Program-made: the position numbers and the translations under genes
Notes under the pieces: model-generated
The model's database searches: none
What the model was told of the DNA's origin: nothing
What the model saw: only the letters and a program-made list of their open reading frames with translations
Part shown: positions 24,198-32,956 of the stretch, one piece after another
Position numbering within the stretch: the stretch's first letter is position 1
Layout of the letters: every line of letters begins with the position of its first letter
Assembly: GCF_003050745.1 (NCBI RefSeq)
Contig: NZ_QAOF01000005.1
Coordinates: 124,001-188,000 of the forward strand
Length of the DNA stretch: 64,000 nt
Origin: Sphingomonas sp. PP-CE-3G-477
Lineage (GTDB): Bacteria; Pseudomonadota; Alphaproteobacteria; Sphingomonadales; Sphingomonadaceae
Direction: 5' to 3'

Positions 24198-24929
24198 ATG
24201 AACTTTCTTGCGCTCGGACTGATCATTCCTCTCGCGGCCTGCTCGTTCAGCTGGAACAGTGACGACGAGGGTTCGGCCGCAGCGGCCGCTGGCTCGGGGG
24301 CCACCCGAACATATCAGGTGGCCGGTTTCAACGGCATCGACCTGCGCGGCTCGGACGACGTCGATGTCCGCGTCGGCACCGGCTTCTCGATTCGTGCGGA
24401 AGGGCCGAGCGAACAGCTCGATCGGCTGCGGATCGATCGCGACGGCGACACGCTTAACATCGGGCGCAAGACCGGGACGAACTTCGGCTGGAACAAGGGC
24501 GCCAAGGTCAAGGTGTTCGTCACGTTGCCACGGCTGACCGAGGCCAACGTCTCCGGATCGGGCAACATGGCGATCGATCGTATCGAGGGGGGCGGGTTCG
24601 CGGGCGGGATCGCAGGCTCCGGCAATCTCTATGTCGGCGCGATTCAGGTCGACGACGCGAAATTCTCGATCGCGGGCTCCGGCACCGCGCGGGCGAGCGG
24701 TTCCGCGCGTGATCTGAAGGTCGAGATCGCCGGTTCGGGCGACCTCGACGGCACGAAGCTGCGCGCGCAGTCGGCGAAGATCGAGATGGCGGGGTCGGGC
24801 AGCGTCCGTGCGGTCGTCAACGGCTCGGCCACGGTCGACATGATGGGATCGGGCGATGTCGATCTCGGCCCGAACTCGCGCTGCACGACGTCGAAGATGG
24901 GCTCGGGGCGCGTCCGCTGCGGCCGCTGA
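24198..24929 (+). CDS. DUF2807 (GIN-domain) lipoprotein
   Basis: A 243-residue lipoprotein. The signal ends in LAAC and the mature part starts CSFSWNSDD. The rest is a right-handed beta-helix of the GIN/DUF2807 type with repeated G-S-G turns (VSGSGNMAI, IAGSGNLYV, IAGSGTARA, IAGSGDLDG, MAGSGSVRA, MMGSGDVDL). Function of the family is unknown; many are envelope proteins. AGGAGG at 24190-24195, close before the ATG at 24198, sets the start. A second, diverged DUF2807 gene follows 54 bases later, so the pair probably arose by duplication. Confidence 0.8.
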   Translation: MNFLALGLIIPLAACSFSWNSDDEGSAAAAAGSGATRTYQVAGFNGIDLRGSDDVDVRVGTGFSIRAEGPSEQLDRLRIDRDGDTLNIGRKTGTNFGWNKGAKVKVFVTLPRLTEANVSGSGNMAIDRIEGGGFAGGIAGSGNLYVGAIQVDDAKFSIAGSGTARASGSARDLKVEIAGSGDLDGTKLRAQSAKIEMAGSGSVRAVVNGSATVDMMGSGDVDLGPNSRCTTSKMGSGRVRCGR

Positions 24930-24983
24930 TCCGCCACGCCATCCGGCTTGCGTGACGACACGGAAGCGACGACGATCGCGAGT

Positions 24984-25703
24984 ATGAGATTCCTGCTCGC
25001 ACCGTTGCTGCTCCTCTCGTCGCCCGTACTCGCGCAGGCGCCCGTTCCCGGCCGGACCGTCTCGGTCGGCAGCTTCGACCGGGTCCGCGTCGAAGGGCCG
25101 TTCGAGGTCCGCGTCACGATCGGCTCGCCGCGCGCGACGATCACGGGGTCGCGCAGCGACGACGGGGTCACGGTCCGCGTCGATGGCACGACGCTCTCCG
25201 TTCGCAAGGGCGCCGGCGGCTGGGGCGAGCAACCGCGCGGCGGCGGCACGAGCGGTCCGATCGTCGTCACTGTCTCGACCCCCGGGCTCACGTCCGCGAG
25301 CGTCGCGGCAGGCGGGCGGCTGACGATCGCGAAGATGCGCGGGATGCGCGTCGACGTGACGGTCAGCGGCAACGGGAGCCTGGCCTTGGCCGCGGCCGAC
25401 ACCGATCAGTTGAACGCGACGGTGATCGGCACCGGCCAGATGACGCTTGCAGGCCGCGCGGCGCGGGCGAGACTGGTGACGAGCGGGCCGGGCGCGATCG
25501 ATGCGTCGGGGTTAGCGGTCAACGACCTGACCGTGCACCTCGATGGGGTAGGGGAGACCAAGGCCGCGGCGCGCTACACCGCGCAGGTCACGAATGCGGG
25601 CTTGGGAAGCGTGTCGGTGACCGGACCAGCAAAATGCCGTGTCGATTCGGCGGCAGGCGGTCCGGTAGTGTGCGGGAAACCGGGCGGGAGCGGGGAGCCG
25701 TAA
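24984..25703 (+). CDS. DUF2807 (GIN-domain) periplasmic protein
   Basis: A 239-residue protein with a standard signal peptide (MRFLLAPLLLLSSPVLAQ) and no lipobox, followed by a beta-helix. It starts with the family segment VGSFDRVRVEGPFEVRVTIG and shows repeats such as VTVSGNGSLALA and VIGTGQMTLAG. It is paired with the lipoprotein member upstream. The two share fold and repeat style but differ in anchoring, suggesting one at the outer membrane and one free in the periplasm. The frame opens 12 codons earlier (24948) without a binding site. Confidence 0.75.
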   Translation: MRFLLAPLLLLSSPVLAQAPVPGRTVSVGSFDRVRVEGPFEVRVTIGSPRATITGSRSDDGVTVRVDGTTLSVRKGAGGWGEQPRGGGTSGPIVVTVSTPGLTSASVAAGGRLTIAKMRGMRVDVTVSGNGSLALAAADTDQLNATVIGTGQMTLAGRAARARLVTSGPGAIDASGLAVNDLTVHLDGVGETKAAARYTAQVTNAGLGSVSVTGPAKCRVDSAAGGPVVCGKPGGSGEP

Positions 25704-25780
25704 GGGTATTCGAGTCGGGCGAGGTCGGTTCGAGATACCCGCCCCGCAAGTGCTCCGGGAAGCGGGCTCGGACACTCATT

Positions 25781-26185
25781 TTAAATCAGCGCCAACTCCG
25801 CTAGCTTCGTCATCAACGCCGGCGGCATCACGTCCAGCCCGGTTGCATCGCCCCCCAGATCGAGCGGGGCGTCCGCGCCTTCCAGATACCGCCAGCCCTG
25901 ATGCGCGCGCTTGGGCCGGGCCTGCACGAGGACCAGCTTCGGATCGATGTGGATCGCGACGCGCCCCTCTTCGGCCTCGCCGAATCCGAGGATCGGCGAG
26001 CGGGCGATCAGCTGGTGCTTGAGGATCCAGAACATCGAGCCCTGGCCCGCGACCTCCTCATGCCGCTTGGGCAGATAGCGCGTGGTGAGGAACACCGGCC
26101 CCTCCTCGCCGCGCAGCCGGAGCCGCTCCGCTAGATGGTCGACGCTTTCCGCGCCGAACGCGACTTTGGTAAGGTGGAGCGGCAT
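25781..26185 (-). CDS. DUF1489 family protein
   Basis: A 134-residue soluble protein found almost only in alphaproteobacteria. Recognisable segments are MPLHLTKVAFG at the start, VFLTTRYLPKRHEEV, GSMFWILKHQL and FQGWRYL-like HQGWRYLEG. No function is established. It lies 43 bases downstream of mgtE on the same strand, a short enough gap for one transcript. It converges with the second DUF2807 gene. Confidence 0.85.
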   Translation of the reverse strand: MPLHLTKVAFGAESVDHLAERLRLRGEEGPVFLTTRYLPKRHEEVAGQGSMFWILKHQLIARSPILGFGEAEEGRVAIHIDPKLVLVQARPKRAHQGWRYLEGADAPLDLGGDATGLDVMPPALMTKLAELALI

Positions 26186-26228
26186 GGCGTTGGAAATGGG
26201 CCTTAAACCGCCCCAGTCAACCGGCCGA

Positions 26229-27638
26229 TCAACCGTGCAGCCCCCACAATGCTGCCAGCCCGAGGAACGAAAAGAACCCCATCGTGTCGGTCATCGTCGT
26301 CACGAACACCGCGGACGACACCGCGGGATCGATCCGGAACTTGTCGAGCGTCACCGGCACGAGCACGCCGGCTAGCCCAGCGGTCAAATTGTTGGTCAGC
26401 ATCGCCGCCGCGATCACGATCGAGAGATCGGTATTGCGGAAGATCACGTACGTCCCGAGCCCGATCAGCGCCCCCAGCATGACGCCGTTCGCCGCGGCGA
26501 TGCGGAACTCGCGGCCGATCATCCGGCGCGTGTTCGAACTCGTCAGCTGGTTGGTCGCGAGCGCGCGCACCACCACCGCGAGCGTCTGCGTGCCGGCGTT
26601 GCCGCCCATCCCCGAGACGATCGGCATCAGCACCGCGAGCAGCGCGAAGCTCGCAATCGTCCCCTGGAACAGCCCGACGACCGACGATGCGACCATAGCC
26701 GTGCCAAGATTGACCACCAGCCACGTGAACCGCGTCCGCACCGTCAGCCGGATCGGCTCGTTGATATCGCCGTCGCCGGCGCCTGCAAGGCGCAGCGTAT
26801 CCTCGCCCGCCTCCTCGGAGATGATGTGGACGATGTCGTCGACCGTGATCATCCCGACCAGCCGGCCACCATGATCGACCACCGCCGCCGAAATCAGCGC
26901 GTATTTCTGGAAGCGGAGCGCGACTTCCTCCTGGTCCATGTCGACCGGGATCAGCGTCTGCTCGCGCTTCATCACATCGGCGATCGCGATCCCGCGCGGC
27001 GTGCGCAGCATCCAGGAGAGCTGGCACGTGCCGATCGGCTTGTGCGCGGGATCGACGACGAAGATCTCCCAGAAATCGGTCGTCAGCTCTTCATGACCGC
27101 GCAGGTAATCGATCGCGTCGCCGACGGTCCAATGCTCGGGCACCGCGATCAGCTCGCGCTGCATCAGGCGGCCGGCGGATTCCTCGGCGTAGCTCAGCGC
27201 CTCCTCGATCGCGGCGCGATCGTCCGGATCGAGCGCGCGCAGCACCGCGCGCTGCTCGTCCTCGTCCATGTCCTCGATGATCGCGACGGCATCGTCGGTA
27301 TCGAGTTCGGACGCGAGATCGGCGACCTGGTGCGGTTCGAGCGCGTCGATCAGGTCCTCGCGGACGTAATCGTTCATCTCGGCGAACACGTCGCCGCCAA
27401 GCAGATCGGTGACCGCGCGCGCCAGCGCCGCGCGATCCTCCTGCGGGGTCAGCTCGAACAGATCGGCGATGTCGGCCGGGTGCAGCGGCTCGACCAGCGC
27501 GCGCGCGCCCTCGTCGTCGCCGTCCTCGACTGCATCGAGCACCGCCCGCACGAATTCGGGACGCAGATGGTCGTCGCGATCGAGCTGGTTTTCGGGCTGG
27601 GTGTCGGTTTCGACCTCGGGAAGCTCGAGTTCGCTCAT
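26229..27638 (-). CDS. mgtE: magnesium transporter MgtE
   Basis: A 469-residue Mg2+ channel of the inner membrane. The N-terminal MgtE-N domain of helical repeats (about 40-150; HPADIADLFELT, LEPHQVADLASEL) is followed by two CBS domains (about 155-285; ending GRLVGMITVDDIVHIISEEA) and five membrane spans in the last 160 residues. The pore region MPIVSGMGGNAGTQTLAVV holds the conserved GNxG motif. The soluble part closes the channel when Mg2+ is plentiful. Length and domain order are normal. An acidic N-terminal extension of about 35 residues precedes the N domain. Confidence 0.93.
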   Translation of the reverse strand: MSELELPEVETDTQPENQLDRDDHLRPEFVRAVLDAVEDGDDEGARALVEPLHPADIADLFELTPQEDRAALARAVTDLLGGDVFAEMNDYVREDLIDALEPHQVADLASELDTDDAVAIIEDMDEDEQRAVLRALDPDDRAAIEEALSYAEESAGRLMQRELIAVPEHWTVGDAIDYLRGHEELTTDFWEIFVVDPAHKPIGTCQLSWMLRTPRGIAIADVMKREQTLIPVDMDQEEVALRFQKYALISAAVVDHGGRLVGMITVDDIVHIISEEAGEDTLRLAGAGDGDINEPIRLTVRTRFTWLVVNLGTAMVASSVVGLFQGTIASFALLAVLMPIVSGMGGNAGTQTLAVVVRALATNQLTSSNTRRMIGREFRIAAANGVMLGALIGLGTYVIFRNTDLSIVIAAAMLTNNLTAGLAGVLVPVTLDKFRIDPAVSSAVFVTTMTDTMGFFSFLGLAALWGLHG

Positions 27639-27746
27639 GGCTGCCTCCCTTAAAAGATGCGCGGTTGGGCCCTAACGCGGCGCGCGTGCATTTGCCAGTC
27701 GGAGTGCGGCTCCCTATCTGCCGCGCATCAATTCAGGAGAACATGA

Positions 27747-28205
27747 ATGGCTGACACCCCCGAAACGCTGACGCTGACCCTCGATGGCGGCGACGTCACG
27801 ATCAAGTTCCGCCCCGATCTGGCGCCCAAGCACGTCGAGCGGATCGCCGAGCTAGCGAACGAAGGCTTTTACGACGGCGTACCCTTCCACCGCGTGATCC
27901 CGGGCTTCATGGCGCAGGGCGGTGACGGTGGTCGCGGCGACGGCACCGGCGGGTCGAGCAAGCCCAACCTCAAGGCGGAATTCTCGGCCGAACCTCACGT
28001 CCGCGGCGTGTGCTCGATGGCGCGCACCAACCAGCCCGACACGGCGAACTCGCAGTTCTTCATCGTGTTCGACGACGCACGCTTCCTCGACAAGCAGTAC
28101 ACCGTCTGGGGCGAAGTCACCGACGGCATGGACCTGATCGATGCGCTGCCGAAGGGCGAGCCGCCGCGTGCGCCGGGCAAGATTGTCAAGGCACACGCTG
28201 CGTAA
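27747..28205 (+). CDS. cyclophilin-type peptidyl-prolyl isomerase
   Basis: A 152-residue cytoplasmic cyclophilin without signal peptide. Catalytic motifs are visible: FHRVIPGFMAQGGD with the active Arg, then SMARTNQPDTANSQFFIVF, and WGEVTDGMDLID. It speeds cis-trans isomerisation at proline during protein folding. The divergent mgtE gene lies about 110 bases upstream. Immediately after the stop comes a long palindromic repeat, then a convergent LysR gene. Confidence 0.9.
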   Translation: MADTPETLTLTLDGGDVTIKFRPDLAPKHVERIAELANEGFYDGVPFHRVIPGFMAQGGDGGRGDGTGGSSKPNLKAEFSAEPHVRGVCSMARTNQPDTANSQFFIVFDDARFLDKQYTVWGEVTDGMDLIDALPKGEPPRAPGKIVKAHAA

Positions 28206-28213
28206 GCTGAATT

Positions 28214-28322
28214 CCCCTCCCGCTTGCGGGAGGGGCTAGGGGAGGGCGCGACGTACGTACCGGCGTCCGGTGTGCGAGGCACGCCCCTCCCCCGACCCCT
28301 CCCGCAAGCGGGAGGAGAGCAG
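28214..28322. repeat. palindromic intergenic repeat, copy A (about 109 bases)
   Basis: Outer arms CCCTCCCGCTTGCGGGAGGG and CCCTCCCGCAAGCGGGAGG enclose GCGCGACGTACGTACCGGCGTCCGG. A second copy at 48912-49022 matches with about a dozen differences. It lies between convergent genes and may act as a transcription end for both. Confidence 0.85.
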
Positions 28323-28325
28323 CGG

Positions 28326-29210
28326 TCATACCTCCGCCACCGTCCGTATCAACCAGTCGTGGAACAGCTTCACCGGCTTGGTCTGCAACGCCCTTGGGCG
28401 GCAAACGAACCAGTAGCTGTACGGGCTCTCGACCTCGATATCGAACAGCCGCACCAGTCGCGGATCGTTCGCATCCTCGAAGTGGCTCGCATGCATGAAC
28501 GCGACGCCAAGCCCCTGCGCGGCCGCCTCCAGCATCAGCGCCCCCGAATCGAAATGATCGATCGCCAGCGGCTCGATGTCATCCAGCCCCGCTGCCGTTC
28601 GCCATGCGGTGAACGTATCCGTCATGTCGCGGTGCACCAGCGCCGTCAGCGTCGATAGCTGTTCGGGCCGCGTGACAGGGTCCGCGCGCTCCAGCAGGCT
28701 CCGCGCGCCAATCACATAGACCGAATTGCGATCGAGCCGCCGCGCGTAGAACGCCGGATCGATCTCGCGCGACAGCGCGATCACCGCATCGAGCCCATCG
28801 CCGAGCCGCGACACCAGATGCGCCGCGGTATCGATATCGAGGTGCAGTTCGGGATGCGTGGTGCGCAGCTCACCCAGCTTGGGGAACAGCTTCTGCGACG
28901 CGTAGAGCGGCAGGATCCCGAGCCGCAGCCGCAGCACCTCGGTCGTGCTGGTCAGCGATTCGACCGCGTCCGACAGCGAGTCCAGAACCGGTGCGATCTG
29001 CGCAAGCAGCCGCTCGCCATCCGCATTGAGCACCATCGCCTGATGCCGCCGCGCGAACAGCGGCTTGGCGATGAACCGCTCCAGGCTTTGCACGCGACGG
29101 CTGAGCGCAGGCGCGGACAGCGCCAGATCCTCGGCGGCGGCCTTGATCGACCCCAGCCGCGCGACCTGCACGAACGCCTCGATAGCCCCCAGTGGCGGCA
29201 GCCTGCGCAT
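28326..29210 (-). CDS. LysR-family transcriptional regulator (GcvA-like)
   Basis: A 294-residue regulator. The N-terminal winged helix (about 5-65) reads LPPLGAIEAFVQVARLGSIK and ALSRRVQSLERFI. The C-terminal effector-binding domain starts near 90, and LRLGILPLYASQKLFPKLGE is characteristic of GcvA/AmpR-type members. The ATG at 29210 has GAGGA a few bases before it; the frame is open 17 codons further. A dyad of LysR-box type lies 57-77 bases upstream in the gap shared with the divergent CDC48-like ATPase, making that gene the first candidate target. The effector is unknown. Confidence 0.85.
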   Translation of the reverse strand: MRRLPPLGAIEAFVQVARLGSIKAAAEDLALSAPALSRRVQSLERFIAKPLFARRHQAMVLNADGERLLAQIAPVLDSLSDAVESLTSTTEVLRLRLGILPLYASQKLFPKLGELRTTHPELHLDIDTAAHLVSRLGDGLDAVIALSREIDPAFYARRLDRNSVYVIGARSLLERADPVTRPEQLSTLTALVHRDMTDTFTAWRTAAGLDDIEPLAIDHFDSGALMLEAAAQGLGVAFMHASHFEDANDPRLVRLFDIEVESPYSYWFVCRPRALQTKPVKLFHDWLIRTVAEV

Positions 29211-29266
29211 GATTCCTCTTTCGACTCGACAAGTGTGACAATGACCGCTGGACGCATTCATGCATG

Positions 29267-29287
29267 CGATTGCAGTTAGCGCAATCG
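29267..29287. promoter_or_regulatory. LysR-type operator dyad
   Basis: CGATTGC-AGTTAGC-GCAATCG is a perfect 7-base inverted repeat with a 7-base spacer and fits the T-N11-A rule for LysR-type binding sites. It lies between the lysR-type gene and the divergently transcribed leader of the CDC48-like ATPase gene. Confidence 0.6.
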
Positions 29288-29373
29288 TAGCTGATCCCTT
29301 CGCACTTGCAACACGAACCGTCTCGCCGCAAAAAGACCTCGCCTTTCAGGCATCCTCTCCTAAAAACTTTCAT

Positions 29374-29404
29374 GGGCTGGCCTTCATTGGCCGGCCCTTT
29401 TTTT
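29374..29404 (+). terminator. intrinsic terminator in the leader of the CDC48-like gene
   Basis: GGGCTGGCC and GGCCGGCCC (nine pairs, one G-U) with loop TTCATT are followed by seven T. It stands 88 bases before the ATPase start, on the same strand, with no gene before it. It may be an attenuator or the end of a small RNA starting near the LysR dyad. Confidence 0.75.
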
Positions 29405-29491
29405 GTGCGTTTTTGGTCCGTACCGGCGATCAAGTCCTCGCGCCGCCGGAAGAGGCTCCCCATCTGACACTTCGAGTTCGAAGGAGTCGAG

Positions 29492-31765
29492 ATGCCCGAT
29501 AGCGAAATCCCCACGCGGAAAATCCAGGTCGCCAACGCGCGTCCCGAAGACAGCGGCCGCGGCTTGGCGCATCTGCCGCGCGCGCTGATGGCGACGCTCG
29601 GCATCGGCGAAGGCGACGTGATCGAAATCCTCGGCAAGCAGAACACGCCCGCGCGCGCCGTCGGTCCGTATCCGGAAGACGAAGGTCTCGATATCCTCCG
29701 CATCGATGGCCTTCAGCGTGCCAATGCCGGCGTCGGTTCGGGCGATTTCGTCGAAGTGCGCAAAGCCGAGTCGAAACCGGCAACCCGCGTCGTGTTCGCG
29801 CCGGCGCAGCAGAACCTCCGCCTCCAGGGCTCGACCAACGCACTTAAGCGCACCTTCCTCGGCCGGCCGATCTGCCAGGGCGACATCGTCGCGACCGCGG
29901 GGCATCAGCGCGTCGGCAACATGCCGCCCAACGTCCAGCAGTTCATGAACGCGCCGGCGTACGCGCTCCAGGAGATCCGCCTCGCGGTGATCGCCGCCAG
30001 CCCCAAGGGCGTGGTGCACATCGACGAGAATACCGAGATCGAACTCCGCTCCGAGTACGAGGAGCCACAGGCCGCGCGCCGCGCCGACGTCACCTACGAC
30101 GATATCGGCGGCATGGCGCAGACGATCGACCAGTTGCGCGAGATGGTCGAACTGCCGCTCCGCTACCCCGAACTCTTCCAGCGGCTCGGCGTCGATCCAC
30201 CCAAGGGTGTGTTGCTGCACGGCCCTCCCGGCACCGGCAAGACGCGTCTCGCGCGCGCCGTCGCCAACGAATCCGACGCGCAGTTCTTCCTGATTAACGG
30301 CCCCGAGATCATGGGCTCGGCGTACGGCGAGTCCGAGTCGCGCCTCCGCGAAGTGTTCGAGGAAGCGGCAAAGGCAGCACCGTCGATCGTGTTCATCGAC
30401 GAGATCGATTCGATCGCGCCGAAGCGTGGCCAGGTATCGGGCGAGGCGGAAAAGCGTCTCGTCGCGCAGTTGCTGACGTTGATGGACGGTATCGAATCGC
30501 GCGCGAACCTCGTCGTGATCGCGGCGACCAACCGCCCCGCGGCGATCGACGAAGCGCTGCGTCGTCCGGGCCGGTTCGACCGCGAGATCGTCGTCGGCGT
30601 GCCCGACGAGCGTGGCCGTCGCGAGATCCTCGGCATCCATACGCGTGGCATGCCGCTCGGCGACCGCGTCGATCTGGATGAGCTGTCGCGCACCACCTAC
30701 GGCTTCGTCGGCGCCGATCTCGCCGCGCTGACCCGCGAGGCGGCGATCGAGGCCGTGCGTCGGATCATGCCCAAGCTCAATCTCGAGGAGCGGACGATCC
30801 CGCCCGAAGTGCTCGACGAACTGTCGGTCACGCGCGAGGATTTCCTGGGGGCGCTCAAGCGCGTCCAGCCGTCGGCGATGCGCGAAGTCATGGTCCAGGC
30901 ACCGACCGTGCGCTGGGCCGATGTCGGCGGTCTCGACGACGCGCAGATGCGTTTGAAGGAGGGCGTCGAACTCCCGCTCAAGAACCCCGACGCGTTCCGC
31001 CGCCTCGGTATCCGGCCGGCCAAGGGCTTCCTGCTCTACGGTCCCCCCGGCACCGGCAAGACGCTGCTCGCCAAGGCGGTCGCCCGTGAGGCGGAAGCGA
31101 ACTTCATCGCCACCAAATCGTCCGACCTGCTCAGCAAATGGTATGGCGAAAGCGAACAGCAGATCGCCCGCCTGTTCCAGCGCGCACGCCAGGTCGCACC
31201 GTGCGTGATCTTCATCGACGAACTCGATTCGCTGGTGCCGGCGCGCGGGTCTGGCGCAGGCGAACCACAGGTGACCGAACGCGTCGTCAACACGATCCTC
31301 GCCGAAATGGACGGGCTGGAGGAACTGCAGTCGGTCGTCGTGATCGGCGCGACCAACCGCCCCAACCTGATTGACCCGGCGTTGCTGCGCCCCGGCCGGT
31401 TCGACGAACTCGTCTACGTCGGCGTGCCCGACAAGGCCGGCCGCCGCCGCATCCTCGGTATCCAGACCGAGAAGATGCCGCTGGCGTCCGACGTCGACCT
31501 CGACCGCCTCGCCGACCGCACCGACCGTTTCTCGGGTGCAGACCTGGAAGATGTCGTCCGCCGCGCCGGTCTGGTGGCCTTGCGTCGCTCGATCGATTCG
31601 ACCGACGTGACGATGGCCGACTTCGAAGGTGCCCTGAAGGAGTCGCGCGCTAGCGTCACCCCGGAGACGGAACGCGAATACGAACAGATGGCCGCCCGCC
31701 TGAAGCAGGACGCAACGGCAATCCAGCCCCTGGGCTTCGCGTTCCCCAACAAGGCGGACGATTGA
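29492..31765 (+). CDS. CDC48/VCP-family AAA ATPase
   Basis: A 757-residue protein with an N-terminal double-psi-barrel N domain (about 1-190) and two AAA modules. D1 has Walker A GPPGTGKTRLARA near residue 245 and Walker B IVFIDEIDSIAPKRG. D2 has GPPGTGKTLLAKA near 515 and VIFIDELDSLVPARG. Arg fingers are present in both (RRPGRFDREI; LRPGRFDELV). Family members unfold or extract proteins as hexamers. Bacterial CDC48 homologues are patchily distributed and little studied. The upstream region carries a LysR-type operator and a terminator-like hairpin, suggesting conditional expression. A perfect 11-base-pair hairpin follows the stop. Confidence 0.9.
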   Translation: MPDSEIPTRKIQVANARPEDSGRGLAHLPRALMATLGIGEGDVIEILGKQNTPARAVGPYPEDEGLDILRIDGLQRANAGVGSGDFVEVRKAESKPATRVVFAPAQQNLRLQGSTNALKRTFLGRPICQGDIVATAGHQRVGNMPPNVQQFMNAPAYALQEIRLAVIAASPKGVVHIDENTEIELRSEYEEPQAARRADVTYDDIGGMAQTIDQLREMVELPLRYPELFQRLGVDPPKGVLLHGPPGTGKTRLARAVANESDAQFFLINGPEIMGSAYGESESRLREVFEEAAKAAPSIVFIDEIDSIAPKRGQVSGEAEKRLVAQLLTLMDGIESRANLVVIAATNRPAAIDEALRRPGRFDREIVVGVPDERGRREILGIHTRGMPLGDRVDLDELSRTTYGFVGADLAALTREAAIEAVRRIMPKLNLEERTIPPEVLDELSVTREDFLGALKRVQPSAMREVMVQAPTVRWADVGGLDDAQMRLKEGVELPLKNPDAFRRLGIRPAKGFLLYGPPGTGKTLLAKAVAREAEANFIATKSSDLLSKWYGESEQQIARLFQRARQVAPCVIFIDELDSLVPARGSGAGEPQVTERVVNTILAEMDGLEELQSVVVIGATNRPNLIDPALLRPGRFDELVYVGVPDKAGRRRILGIQTEKMPLASDVDLDRLADRTDRFSGADLEDVVRRAGLVALRRSIDSTDVTMADFEGALKESRASVTPETEREYEQMAARLKQDATAIQPLGFAFPNKADD

Positions 31766-31772
31766 CCCTCGC

Positions 31773-31800
31773 TTCCCACCCGGTTCCCGCCGGGTGGGAA
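31773..31800. terminator. strong hairpin after the CDC48-like gene
   Basis: TTCCCACCCGG and CCGGGTGGGAA form a perfect 11-pair stem with loop TTCCCG, eight bases after the stop. It lacks a T run, so it may be an RNA 3' stabiliser or a Rho-dependent end. Confidence 0.6.
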
Positions 31801-31886
31801 GGTGAGCGATCTTCCCAGAGGATCAGCGTTGCACGCGGCATGGCCATGTTGTACCATTCGGTACAAGTTCAGCGATAGGTGCCGCC

Positions 31887-32351
31887 ATGTCCCGACCGCC
31901 ACTGCCTCCGTTCACGCATGAGACCGCAGCGCAGAAGGCGCGCATGGCGGAGGACGCGTGGAACAGCCGCGATCCGGACAAGGTGTCGCTCGCCTACACG
32001 CCCGACAGCGTCTGGCGGAACCGGGCCGAGTTCCTGACCGGCCGCGAGGCGATCGTCGCTTTCCTGACGCGCAAATGGGCGGCGGAACTCGACTATCGCC
32101 TGATCAAGGAAGTCTGGGCGCATGATGGCAACAGGATCGCGGTGCGGTTCGCCTATGAATGGCGCAACGACGCCAGCGACTGGTTCCGGTCCTATGGCAA
32201 CGAGAATTGGGAGTTCGACGACGCCGGGCTGATGGCGCGCCGCATCGCCTCGATCAACGACTGCGCGATCGCGGACGGCGACCGCAAGTTCCATTGGCCG
32301 CCCGGCCGTCGCCCCGACGACCATCCCTCGTTGAGCGATCTCGGCCTCTGA
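31887..32351 (+). CDS. DUF1348 / NTF2-like protein
   Basis: A 154-residue cytoplasmic protein of the NTF2/SnoaL-like fold. DUF1348 segments are seen: [59 protein letters not shown] and [20 protein letters not shown]. Such proteins may be small-molecule isomerases or dehydratases, but no reaction is proven for this family. Its stop overlaps the start of the TetR gene, so the pair is one operon in which the regulator probably controls its partner. Confidence 0.85.
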   Translation: MSRPPLPPFTHETAAQKARMAEDAWNSRDPDKVSLAYTPDSVWRNRAEFLTGREAIVAFLTRKWAAELDYRLIKEVWAHDGNRIAVRFAYEWRNDASDWFRSYGNENWEFDDAGLMARRIASINDCAIADGDRKFHWPPGRRPDDHPSLSDLGL

Positions 32352-32941
32352 GCGCGAAGCGCGTCCTGACCGATCGCGCCGACGCCCTGCCGGCACTGGC
32401 CGAGGCGTTTCGCGAACACGGCTTCGAGGGCGCCAGCCTGGCGACGCTCTCGAAGGCGACCGGGCTCGGCAAGGGCAGCCTCTACAACTTCTTTCCCGGC
32501 GGGAAGGCGGAGATGATGGACGCCGTCCTCGCCGAGATAGACGATTGGTTCGCCACGACGATCTTCGTGCCGCTGGAGCGGGCGAGCGATCCGGCTTCGG
32601 CAATCACCACCATGATCGAGGACGTGACGGCGTATTTCCAGTCCGGGGGCAGGGTCTGCCTCGTCGGCTGGCTCGGTCTGGGCGCCTCCGGTGACGTTTT
32701 CGCAGTCCGGATCAGCGGGTATTTCTCCCGCTGGATATCGGCCTTGGCGCACTGCCTCGAAGCGAGCGCTATCCCGTCACCGCTGGCCCTGCGCCTCGCC
32801 GAAGACACGGTTGCAGGGATTCAGGGCGCGATCGTCCTGGCGCGCGCGTTGGGTGAGGACGCCGCATTCGTGCGGATCGTCCGTCGGTTGGAAGGGATAT
32901 TGCTCGACGCAGTGGCATGTCATGGCAGGTTCGATGCGTAA
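32348..32941 (+). CDS. TetR-family regulator, probable CTG start
   Basis: A 197-residue repressor-type protein. The N-terminal helix-turn-helix (about 10-55; [36 protein letters not shown]) is clear, and the C-terminal ligand domain is of TetR type with [20 protein letters not shown]. No ATG, GTG or TTG is in the right place. The natural start is the CTG at 32348 (CTG AGC GCG AAG), which overlaps the preceding stop as CTGA, where an ATGA would normally stand and where relatives begin MSAKR. A true CTG start, a sequencing error or a recent mutation are all possible. Confidence 0.75.
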   Translation: MSAKRVLTDRADALPALAEAFREHGFEGASLATLSKATGLGKGSLYNFFPGGKAEMMDAVLAEIDDWFATTIFVPLERASDPASAITTMIEDVTAYFQSGGRVCLVGWLGLGASGDVFAVRISGYFSRWISALAHCLEASAIPSPLALRLAEDTVAGIQGAIVLARALGEDAAFVRIVRRLEGILLDAVACHGRFDA

Positions 32942-32956
32942 CCGGCCTGATCCAGC

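Noticed and set aside
28211..28325. CRISPR-like array, because of the repeated GC-rich arms
   Set aside because: It is one inverted pair and not a series of direct repeats with unique spacers; no cas genes are present.
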